From contig PCVE01000036.1 in NCBI GenBank assembly GCA_002762705.1, positions 1-7,974 on the forward strand: DNA of 7,974 bases, in the 5' to 3' direction. Positions 1-5,548 of the stretch are shown here, piece by piece; the stretch's first letter is position 1; every line of letters starts with the position of its first letter. Source of the DNA: Candidatus Woesearchaeota archaeon CG11_big_fil_rev_8_21_14_0_20_43_8 (GTDB lineage: Archaea; Nanobdellota; Nanobdellia; Woesearchaeales; CG08-08-20-14). The position numbers and the translations under genes are program-made. The notes below the pieces were generated by a model. That model searched no databases, was not told the DNA's origin, and saw nothing but the letters and a program-made list of their open reading frames with translations.

Positions 1-308
1 TCCACTCGAACACGAATCTAATGGAAGAATTGAAGAAAGTGGTAAGGGTGACAAAATCAGACTTCACTATGTTCATCGGAGATTCATTGACAGGAAACGA
101 TGCGGTGGAACAAGCAGAGAAATACGATGAATTGATCGGAGTCGATGGGATAATCCTGGCAAAAGCCGACATAGACGAAAAGGGCGGAGCCACGATATCG
201 ACATCTTATGTGATCAATAAACCTATATTGTATCTTGGAACCGGGCAGGGATATGATGACCTCGAAGAGTTCGATATCGAGAAAGTCATGGATAAGCTTG
301 GGCTATAG
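1..308 (+). CDS. ftsY: Signal recognition particle receptor FtsY, C-terminal part (5' truncated)
   Basis: This is the last 101 residues of the SRP-receptor GTPase, which docks SRP-ribosome complexes at the membrane for co-translational insertion. The frame is open from base 3 and begins with His-Ser-Asn-Thr-Asn-Leu, the stretch that follows the DTAGR switch motif in FtsY, so the N and most of the G domain lie upstream of the window. Visible G-domain parts are an AKAD guanine-specificity motif at residues 53-56 of the fragment (family form TKxD), the DEKGGA loop at 58-63, and the LGTGQ closing loop at 78-82, followed by the usual DDLEEFD tail. Ffh has a related G domain but continues into a Met-rich M domain. 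This protein stops right after the G domain, which fits FtsY. The ATG at 21 is internal, not a start. The stop is TAG at 306-308. Confidence 0.95.
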   Translation, partial: HSNTNLMEELKKVVRVTKSDFTMFIGDSLTGNDAVEQAEKYDELIGVDGIILAKADIDEKGGATISTSYVINKPILYLGTGQGYDDLEEFDIEKVMDKLGL

Positions 309-309
309 A

Positions 310-318
310 TTTTTATAT
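310..318 (+). promoter_or_regulatory. TATA box for the gene at 350
   Basis: TTTTTATAT lies just after the ftsY stop codon. Its centre is about 36 bases before the ATG at 350. With the 27-28-base box-to-start distance seen elsewhere in the window, transcription would begin near 340. That leaves a leader of about 10 bases containing the G-run at 338-343. Confidence 0.5.
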
Positions 319-337
319 CTTCTATACATAACTACAT

Positions 338-344
338 GGGGGGA
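338..344 (+). promoter_or_regulatory. G-rich ribosome-binding site
   Basis: GGGGGGA ends five bases before the ATG at 350 and decides that start. The 11 bases GGGATAATCAT leading into this start codon recur exactly at 7964-7974, before another likely start. Confidence 0.55.
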
Positions 345-349
345 TAATC

Positions 350-748
350 ATGAAACTTCGGGAAATAGTCAAAGCAACAGGGATATGCGTGATTGTGGCT
401 TCATGTGTAGGGAATTATCAACCGCAGACAGCTAAACACACATATCACGAGATCAGTGAGACACACCTCAATAGATATGCTGCGTATTCTGCAGGGATAT
501 TGATTCGCTTCGGCCAGAGCGCGAGCATCATCAAAGACGGTTGTGATGATAAGAAAAGAATGGATCTCATGGAAAAGATAGATTCATTGATCATTGAATA
601 CAAAAGTGCATCCAAAAAAATGGAACCATTGATGATCACAAAGACTGGTAGGACCACATACAAAAACATCACAAGAGATGTCGCTGAGACACTTGAACTA
701 GGAAGAGACGCAGCAAAGAAGATGAGATGCGATGAGATTGATCATTGA
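350..748 (+). CDS. Hypothetical small protein with hydrophobic N-terminus, possibly exported
   Basis: I do not recognise this 132-residue protein. Residues 1-10 carry three basic residues (Lys2, Arg4, Lys8). A short hydrophobic run follows at 11-21, with Cys13 and Cys19, the latter in an Ala-Ser-Cys context that loosely resembles a lipobox. A signal peptide or lipoprotein anchor is therefore possible, but the hydrophobic core is short. The remainder is polar and mostly predicted helical by eye (about 32-62, 65-92 and 104-126), rich in Lys, Asp and Glu, with no catalytic motif that I can name. The start at 350 is supported by a G-rich ribosome-binding site (GGGGGGA, 338-344) and a TATA box at 310-318. 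It stands alone between ftsY and a convergent gene. Its reality is likely from its own promoter and RBS; its function is unknown. Confidence 0.7.
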   Translation: MKLREIVKATGICVIVASCVGNYQPQTAKHTYHEISETHLNRYAAYSAGILIRFGQSASIIKDGCDDKKRMDLMEKIDSLIIEYKSASKKMEPLMITKTGRTTYKNITRDVAETLELGRDAAKKMRCDEIDH

Positions 749-799
749 GAAATTCTAAAAAGCAGACACAAGCAAATTTTCTGTGTATTGCAGTTATAT

Positions 800-830
800 T
801 ACGATGCAAAGAAACCGATGGTTTCTCGTA
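800..830. terminator. Hairpin between convergent genes, possible bidirectional terminator
   Basis: AGAAACC (810-816) pairs perfectly with GGTTTCT (820-826) around a 3-base GAT loop. An outer TACG/CGTA pair (800-803 with 827-830) could extend it across a 6-base bulge. It sits in the 120-base gap between the convergent genes ending at 748 and 869. A minus-strand T5 tract at 845-849 lies 20 bases after the minus-strand stop and fits the U-rich stops usual in archaea. Archaea rarely depend on hairpins for termination, so the role is inferred. Confidence 0.35.
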
Positions 831-868
831 TAATTTCTACCATCAAAAAGACCAGATTATACAGAAGA

Positions 869-1951
869 CTAACCCACAAACGAGTTTGGTTTTTCTAATT
901 TAGGTTTATAGCCAAGCCTTATCGCAGGGACAATCATTACAATTATCTTGTCAAGTTGCTCGACTATATTTGAGTAGGCATTGTTTGTGATATGATCAAT
1001 CCGCATCCTTCCATCACGTTTCTCACGTTCATATTTCTGGTCATGATGCGCAAGAGGACTTTTTTCGGCGATCTGATTTGCTTCGATATCACGTATCTGT
1101 ATCTCTATCGGATGGCTAACGCTTGGTTCTCTTTGATATGGATGAATCTCATTTGGATTACAGGGTATCAGACCGATAGCATGTATAGCCCGATATTCTC
1201 CTTTAGGCCTTTCATAATAATCTTTTATGGATTCAGGGATTATTTCTATCTCAGGCATAGCAATAAGAGATTCAAGCAATTCATAAGAATTCTGTCGTTC
1301 TTTCCCGATCATACGTACTGCTGCAAAATCAGTGATGCCATCTATGCCTGTGATCTTTCCTGGAGAGTTCAGGCCAAATAATTTATCTACGATCTTTCCA
1401 GTAGCCTTGAAACCAGCCTTATTCCTTGCTCTCAACTTCACAAATCCACAATCGATTGGTTCAGACAGAGGAGTGAATTCCCATGAAGACCGGGCGATAG
1501 TCAATCTGCTTCCACCATATCCTTTCTCGTTTGGATCAGCGCTGCTGACTAATTCGATATCAGGAGTCATCATGATCTCTTCCATACGACCAGTAAAATC
1601 TGTCCTGAGCTTATAGAATCCTTTTGGTTCATTGAAAAGCGAAACAAGCCCACTTCTGATCAATGCAATACTTGGATCATGGCCGATAAACTCTTTGCAA
1701 AGAAGATCCGCGGTCTGCATAGTCGTTATCTCGATATGCCTGTATTCATGCTCGAACTCTTTTCTCGCACGTTCTATAGTCGTCTCTGCAAGTTCGATCG
1801 GCTCAGTATTAGAATCTCTCAATGCGCGCTGGGCATAATCATATAGGACAGGGATTATCTCGTTATTGATGAAATCGCTATGGATCACTCTTTCGAGTAT
1901 CATAGGTGCTTCGATCATCCTTTCCAGTAATTTAGCTGCTATTGAAACCAT
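869..1951 (-). CDS. RelA/SpoT nucleotidyltransferase-domain protein (putative alarmone synthetase-like)
   Basis: This is a 360-residue protein whose C-terminal half matches the (p)ppGpp synthetase domain pattern by eye. FKATGKIVDKL (181-191) resembles the Lys-bearing nucleotide-binding segment. Asp208 in TDFAAVRM resembles the metal-binding D-I-x-G-x-R strand. DYYERPKGEYRAIHAI (244-259) resembles DYI-PK-NGYxSLH, with Tyr253 for base stacking and His257. EIQIRD (283-288) carries the metal-binding Glu, and AEKSPLAHHDQKY (295-307) resembles AE-G-AHW-YK. The Arg normally two residues before Lys182 appears to be Gly180. Residues 1-165 are mostly helical, match no domain I know, and show no HDxxED hydrolase motif. 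An open frame continues upstream to 2698 but overlaps the methyltransferase gene. I chose the ATG at 1951 because a TATA box lies at 1984-1992. The ATG at 1984 overlaps that box and a TTG sits at 1963. The product could make an alarmone, or modify RNA like toxic small synthetases; activity is unproven. Confidence 0.72.
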   Translation of the reverse strand: MVSIAAKLLERMIEAPMILERVIHSDFINNEIIPVLYDYAQRALRDSNTEPIELAETTIERARKEFEHEYRHIEITTMQTADLLCKEFIGHDPSIALIRSGLVSLFNEPKGFYKLRTDFTGRMEEIMMTPDIELVSSADPNEKGYGGSRLTIARSSWEFTPLSEPIDCGFVKLRARNKAGFKATGKIVDKLFGLNSPGKITGIDGITDFAAVRMIGKERQNSYELLESLIAMPEIEIIPESIKDYYERPKGEYRAIHAIGLIPCNPNEIHPYQREPSVSHPIEIQIRDIEANQIAEKSPLAHHDQKYEREKRDGRMRIDHITNNAYSNIVEQLDKIIVMIVPAIRLGYKPKLEKPNSFVG

Positions 1952-1983
1952 GCGAAAACCCAATATTATAATTGCTTCAGGCA

Positions 1984-1992
1984 TATATAAAT
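1984..1992 (-). promoter_or_regulatory. TATA box for the RelA/SpoT-like gene
   Basis: Read on the minus strand this is ATTTATATA preceded by a purine-rich CGAAAG, a good BRE-TATA arrangement. Its centre is 37 bases before the ATG at 1951, predicting a leader of about 10 bases without a clear Shine-Dalgarno motif. Confidence 0.55.
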
Positions 1993-2040
1993 CTTTCGGT
2001 TTTGTTGTTACCTGAGAGTAGTCAGTACTGCTGGCGAAGC

Positions 2041-2049
2041 CTTTATAAA
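2041..2049 (+). promoter_or_regulatory. TATA box for the tRNA methyltransferase gene
   Basis: CTTTATAAA is centred 28 bases before the ATG at 2073, preceded by GCGAAGC as a BRE-like element. The spacing implies a leaderless transcript starting at or next to the start codon. It lies about 57 bases from the oppositely facing box at 1984-1992. Confidence 0.65.
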
Positions 2050-2072
2050 GCCATATCAGCTGCCAAGAGCCA

Positions 2073-3017
2073 ATGAAACACCTATTTGTGATTTCCCGAG
2101 ATGAGCCTGAACTAGCAAAAGCAGAGATATCTGTGGTATCAGGAACCGATGTGACAAAAGAGAAAAGCCACATAATCGTCATCGATACAGAAAAAGATAT
2201 CGAATATTTCAAGAGATTGGCATACACAAAAAGATCGCTAAGATTCCTCTTCAGATGCCAAAAAAAAGATCTTGACAGCACAATAGAAAGTTTTGATTGG
2301 AATTCTGTGTTCCACGAATCATATCTCGTGAGATGCGCAGGACTTGGAAATTGCGAACGAAAGATCGCTGAAAAGATATGGGATCGGCTCAAAGACCCAA
2401 AAGTCGACCTTGATGACCCAAAGACAACATTCTGTTTCATACAAGACAAAGACGAAATATATTGTGGCATACTTGTGCATGAATCGCTTGGCGATTTCGA
2501 GTATAGGAGAAATAAATACAAACCAAGACCGCACCCGACCACGATGCATCCAAAAACTGCAAGGTTCCTGATAAATATGTCCGGCTTCACATCAGGCAGA
2601 CTGTTAGATCCGTTCTGCGGCGCTGGCGGGATACTTATCGAAGGCGCAGTGCTCGGTTTCGATATAACTGGATATGATATCAGCCAGGAGATGCTCAACA
2701 GATGCGAAGAGAACTTATATTATTTTGACATTAGAAAATTCACTCTTCGGAATCGCGATGCCGGAGACATAATGGATGAGAACGACCTGATTGTCACAGA
2801 TGTCCCATACGGCCGGAACTCTAAACTTGTTTCGTCTATGGAAGACACATACAAAAGATTCCTCGCAGCATCATATGACAAGACAAAGAAGATGGTCGTC
2901 GTGTTCCCGCATTTTGTCGATTTCAAAGCGCTCCTTGGAAAGTGGAAGATCGAACGGGAACTATCAATCAGATGCCATGGCGGACTGACACGGATCATAA
3001 CAGTCCTTTCAAAGTAG
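2073..3017 (+). CDS. tRNA (guanine10-N2)-methyltransferase, Trm-G10 type
   Basis: This 314-residue enzyme should transfer methyl groups from S-adenosylmethionine to the exocyclic amine of G10 in tRNA. The N-terminal third (about 1-145) has the size and position of the ferredoxin-like plus THUMP tRNA-binding region. A linker with HPTTMHPKTAR (154-164) follows, which is characteristic of the archaeal Trm-G10/Trm11 group. The Rossmann methyltransferase domain has motif I DPFCGAGG (179-186), an acidic ribose-binding GYD (200-202), and the catalytic TDVPYGR (242-248), where D-x-P-Y replaces the N/D-P-P-Y of other amino-methyltransferases. Length fits the archaeal family. The start at 2073 is supported by the TATA box 28 bases upstream. 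It is divergent from the RelA/SpoT-like gene, with 121 bases between starts. A Trm11-like or other THUMP methyltransferase is the alternative. Confidence 0.88.
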   Translation: MKHLFVISRDEPELAKAEISVVSGTDVTKEKSHIIVIDTEKDIEYFKRLAYTKRSLRFLFRCQKKDLDSTIESFDWNSVFHESYLVRCAGLGNCERKIAEKIWDRLKDPKVDLDDPKTTFCFIQDKDEIYCGILVHESLGDFEYRRNKYKPRPHPTTMHPKTARFLINMSGFTSGRLLDPFCGAGGILIEGAVLGFDITGYDISQEMLNRCEENLYYFDIRKFTLRNRDAGDIMDENDLIVTDVPYGRNSKLVSSMEDTYKRFLAASYDKTKKMVVVFPHFVDFKALLGKWKIERELSIRCHGGLTRIITVLSK

Positions 3018-3057
3018 TCTCATCGCAAGTCCGACAATTGATTATAGTCTCGCAAAG

Positions 3058-3066
3058 TTTTAAGTA
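3058..3066 (+). promoter_or_regulatory. TATA-like box for the GH15 gene
   Basis: TTTTAAGTA preceded by GCAAAG (BRE-like) is centred 28 bases before the ATG at 3090, the same distance as for the methyltransferase, Kae1 and ABC ATPase genes. It overlaps the alternative ATG at 3066, which argues against that earlier start. Confidence 0.45.
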
Positions 3067-3089
3067 TGAGTCTATTTTCTATTAGAGAC

Positions 3090-4160
3090 ATGGATAAGAT
3101 AAGATTCTTGATTGAATCCAGCAAAAAAGTCATCCGTGACTGCTCGCTTGAGAACGGAGCGATCGTCGCCGCAAGATCAGACAAAGCGGATTATCCAAAA
3201 GAGGCAAAGCATTACACTTATGTCTGGCCGCGCGACGCAGCATACATCTGTGTCGCTGCGATGAAAGCCGGCATCAAAGACATACAGGAACCGTTTTTCC
3301 AGTGGTGCCTTGAGAGGGCTGAAGGGTTCTCGGAGATCGGATTGTTCTATGAGAAATATTATGTCAACGGACTCAAAGCGCAAGCCAGATTTCAAGTGGA
3401 TCAGACGGCGACAGTGATATGGGCAGTGCATGAGTTCTGCAGAGGTGATGAAGCGAAGCAAAGGAAGTATAAGCAGTTAGTAATGAAAGCTGCTGACGCG
3501 ATCTCATGCCGATGGAACGGCACTTGTTTTGTCGATGTCACAAATGATCTTTGGGAAGAGAGATACACGTTTCCAGATCAAGAAGAGAATTTCACCTATT
3601 CACTTGCAGCCTGCATCAGAGGCCTGATCTGCGCAAACGAGATGTTCCCAAATCCGGATTGGTTGATCAGTGCTGATTCTATGCGGCAGAGACTTGATGA
3701 GCATTATGATCCTGAGCGTGGTCATTTCACAAGGACATTTGGAAAGATCCACGACAAAAGGATCGATGCTTCAATGCTTGGCCTTGTATTTCCGTTTGAG
3801 ATTATCCCGGCAGATGATGAACGGATGAAAAATACAGTAAAAGCGATCGAAGAGAAGCTTAATATCGACGGTGGGATACATCGCTATGAGCACGATGAAT
3901 ATGACGGCTGGATGTATCACACATTGCATCGGAAGAAAGGCGCTGGTGGCTGGCCGATACTTAATTTCTGGGCTGCGTTGTATTATGATTCACTTGGAGA
4001 TCGTGAGAATTTTAACAGGCATTTCAATTGGGTTTTAGAAAAAGTCGACAAACACCTCCCTGAACAGATATTCGATAATGACATCCAGGTCTCTGTCTCC
4101 CCACTAGCCTGGAGCCATGCTATGTTTCTTTTTTGCTGTGAGAGAAAGGGGCTTCTTTAG
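3090..4160 (+). CDS. GH15 glucoamylase-like glycoside hydrolase
   Basis: This 356-residue (alpha/alpha)6-barrel hydrolase of the glucoamylase / glucodextranase / trehalase family should release glucose from alpha-glucosides by inversion. Motifs in order are YVWPRDAAY (44-52), the substrate-binding WPRD of GH15; DLWEER (153-158), holding the general acid, probably Glu156 or Glu157; and LPEQI (323-327) with Glu325 as likely base, followed by PLAWSHAMFL (338-347), the family's closing PLxWSHA signature. There is no signal peptide and no N-terminal beta-sandwich domain, so it is a short catalytic-only cytoplasmic form, consistent with turnover of stored glucan or trehalose. The exact substrate cannot be read. 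An in-frame ATG at 3066 would add eight residues. I prefer 3090 because of the TATA-like box 28 bases upstream. Confidence 0.85.
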   Translation: MDKIRFLIESSKKVIRDCSLENGAIVAARSDKADYPKEAKHYTYVWPRDAAYICVAAMKAGIKDIQEPFFQWCLERAEGFSEIGLFYEKYYVNGLKAQARFQVDQTATVIWAVHEFCRGDEAKQRKYKQLVMKAADAISCRWNGTCFVDVTNDLWEERYTFPDQEENFTYSLAACIRGLICANEMFPNPDWLISADSMRQRLDEHYDPERGHFTRTFGKIHDKRIDASMLGLVFPFEIIPADDERMKNTVKAIEEKLNIDGGIHRYEHDEYDGWMYHTLHRKKGAGGWPILNFWAALYYDSLGDRENFNRHFNWVLEKVDKHLPEQIFDNDIQVSVSPLAWSHAMFLFCCERKGLL

Positions 4161-4217
4161 TTCTTCTGGATAGGCCATGTAGATAATAGTCTTCCAAAGA
4201 GAGATATTTTATCTTTT

Positions 4218-4353
4218 AGGTGGGCACCCTGCCCTATGGTCAGCGTGCGCTTCCTGGCCCCTCTTGATAGACAATACATGTATGATGAATCAAAAATAGT
4301 GGGGTCAGACAGTGTCCGGACCGCTTAAGGCGGCCCGGGACTCTGCCAAGAGG
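4218..4353 (+). ncRNA. Candidate structured non-coding RNA in a GC-rich intergenic island
   Basis: The 295-base gap 4161-4455 has no credible gene but holds two GC-rich blocks, 4221-4260 (28 of 40 G+C) and 4301-4353 (36 of 53), against 18 of 57 in the left flank 4161-4217. Possible helices are GGGCA/TGCCC (4222-4226 with 4230-4234); GGTCAG/CTGGCC (4238-4243 with 4254-4259); a closing helix CCTCTTG/CAAGAGG (4260-4266 with 4347-4353); and inside it a long hairpin at 4306-4345 made of CAGA/TCTG, GTCC/GGAC, GG/CC and CCGC/GCGG around a TTAAG loop. The AT-rich connector contains the palindrome ATACATGTAT (4274-4283). I could not match it to tRNA, RNase P RNA, SRP RNA or box C/D RNA. Strand is assumed and ends are approximate. 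It does not look like a leader of the next gene, which has its own TATA box at 4425. Confidence 0.42.
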
Positions 4354-4424
4354 AGATATAGAAAGAATCTGGCATAGATGATCAAGACACGACTTTCCAA
4401 AAAAATCTAAGAGCAACAATAAAG

Positions 4425-4433
4425 CTTATAATA
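4425..4433 (+). promoter_or_regulatory. TATA box for Kae1
   Basis: CTTATAATA preceded by AATAAAG is centred 27 bases before the ATG at 4456. This implies a leaderless mRNA and separates Kae1 transcription from the GC-rich island upstream. Confidence 0.6.
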
Positions 4434-4455
4434 CATCACTGTCTCCCAAAACACC

Positions 4456-5433
4456 ATGATAATACTCGGCATTGAATCGACAGCGCATACCTTTGGTGTC
4501 GGCATCGTGAAAGACGGCAAAGTGATCGTCAATGTCAAAGACAGCTATATCACTAAAAAAGGCGGCATGATACCACCTAAAGTAGCTGACCATCACGTTG
4601 AAGTATTTGATGAAGTGATTAAGAAAGCGCTGGCAGAAGCGCACATCACAATGAAAGATGTCACTGCGATCGCATATTCATCTTCGCCAGGTATCGGCCA
4701 TTCACTTAGGATCGGATGCATGGCAGCAAAAGTATTGGCGAACAAATACAAGATCCCGCTTGTACCAGTCAATCATTGCATCGCGCATCTGGAGATCGGG
4801 AACATCACCGGAGCAAAAGATCCAGTTCTGCTATACGCCTCTGGTGCAAATACCCAAATAATCGCATATGAAGCCGGCAAATACAGGATATTTGGGGAGA
4901 CACTAGATATCGGCGTCGGGAATTTCATAGATTCATTCGCGCTTGCGATGGGCTTAGGATTCCCTGGCGGGCCGCTTGTGTCTGCGCTAGCTGACAAAGG
5001 AAATAAGTATATCGAACTGCCATATTCTGTCAAGGGGATGGATGTCGCGTTCGGCGGGATATTGACTAATCTAAAGAACAAATTGAATCAGGGCAACTTC
5101 TCAAAAGAAGACCTATCATTCTCGACACAGGAGACTGTCTTCGCCATGCTTCTTGAAACAGCAGAACGAGCGATGGCGCATTGCGACAAGGATGAACTGG
5201 TCCTTGGCGGCGGTGTCGCGTGCAACAAGAGACTCCAGAAGATGGCACATAAGATGTGCGAAGAAAGAGGGGCGAAGTGCTTCATCCCAGAGAACCAGTT
5301 TCTCGTCGACAATGGTGGCATGATCGCATATTTAGGTGCGATAATGTATAATGCAGGCCACACTGTTTCTGTAAAAGATGCAACCATCAACCCATATGAA
5401 CGAACCGATGATGTCGATGTTGATTGGAAGTGA
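4456..5433 (+). CDS. kae1: KEOPS subunit Kae1, tRNA t6A37 threonylcarbamoyltransferase
   Basis: Kae1 transfers the threonylcarbamoyl group from TC-AMP to A37 of ANN-decoding tRNAs as the catalytic subunit of the KEOPS complex. The 325 residues cover the whole ASKHA-fold protein: an N-terminal GIEST phosphate loop (5-9), DHH (45-47), the metal-binding His107 and His111 in VNHCIAHLE, the ASGANTQ loop (128-134), GNFIDSFA (155-162) with GLGFPGGP (166-173), GGGVACN (251-257), and the metal-binding Asp285 in VDNGGM. The ending NPYERTDDVDVDW is typical of archaeal and eukaryotic Kae1 rather than bacterial TsaD. It stops there, without the Bud32 kinase that is fused to Kae1 in several archaea, and no Bud32 gene follows in this window. 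Small deviations include FGG (199-201) where F-S-G is common. The start is supported by the TATA box 27 bases upstream. Confidence 0.93.
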   Translation: MIILGIESTAHTFGVGIVKDGKVIVNVKDSYITKKGGMIPPKVADHHVEVFDEVIKKALAEAHITMKDVTAIAYSSSPGIGHSLRIGCMAAKVLANKYKIPLVPVNHCIAHLEIGNITGAKDPVLLYASGANTQIIAYEAGKYRIFGETLDIGVGNFIDSFALAMGLGFPGGPLVSALADKGNKYIELPYSVKGMDVAFGGILTNLKNKLNQGNFSKEDLSFSTQETVFAMLLETAERAMAHCDKDELVLGGGVACNKRLQKMAHKMCEERGAKCFIPENQFLVDNGGMIAYLGAIMYNAGHTVSVKDATINPYERTDDVDVDWK

Positions 5434-5467
5434 CTATCTTGCATATATCTTCTGAATCATAACCTTA

Positions 5468-5519
5468 ATTGTGGAGATTGCTATATTCAACAGCCACAAC
5501 ATTGATATAATCCCACAAT
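5468..5519. promoter_or_regulatory. Inverted repeat with three TTGTGG/CCACAA copies around the GST promoter
   Basis: TTGTGG occurs at 5469-5474, and its complement CCACAA at 5494-5499 and again at 5513-5518. The outer pair extends to ATTGTGGAGATT (5468-5479) against AATCCCACAAT (5509-5519), 11 pairs with one bulged base. The right arm overlaps the TATA-like GATATAATC (5504-5512), so a repressor bound here could block TBP. This operator role is inferred from position only. Confidence 0.35.
5504..5512 (+). promoter_or_regulatory. TATA-like box for the GST gene
   Basis: GATATAATC is centred 41 bases before the ATG at 5549, which predicts transcription from about 5535 and a leader of about 14 bases that just includes the ribosome-binding site GGGGTGA. 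A second AT-rich candidate (CTATATTCAA, 5481-5490) lies farther upstream. Confidence 0.4.
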
Positions 5520-5536
5520 CCATCAGTGCTCTTTCT

Positions 5537-5543
5537 GGGGTGA
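5537..5543 (+). promoter_or_regulatory. Shine-Dalgarno site for the GST gene
   Basis: GGGGTGA, complementary to the archaeal 16S rRNA 3' end, ends five bases before the ATG at 5549 and fixes that start over the internal ATG at 5573. Confidence 0.65.
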
Positions 5544-5548
5544 ACTAA

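Noticed and set aside
1952..2698. Open minus-strand frame extending the RelA/SpoT-like protein by about 249 residues
   Set aside because: It runs antisense through the methyltransferase gene, is Ser-rich with low-complexity composition as expected of a shadow frame, and lies upstream of the TATA box at 1984-1992.
4283..4309. Box C/D guide RNA suggested by a TGATGA at 4283-4288
   Set aside because: No CTGA D box follows on the plus strand at usable spacing, and the minus strand has a CTGA but no matching C box.
4314..4341. tRNA anticodon-arm-like hairpin with a CTTAAGG loop
   Set aside because: No acceptor, D or T arm (no GGTTCRAATCC) can be placed around it on either strand, and the stem would contain an A-C mismatch in a 5-pair arm.
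4161..4455. RNase P or SRP RNA gene in the long gap
   Set aside because: I find none of the conserved RNase P core strings or the SRP S-domain loop, and the structured part is too short for either.
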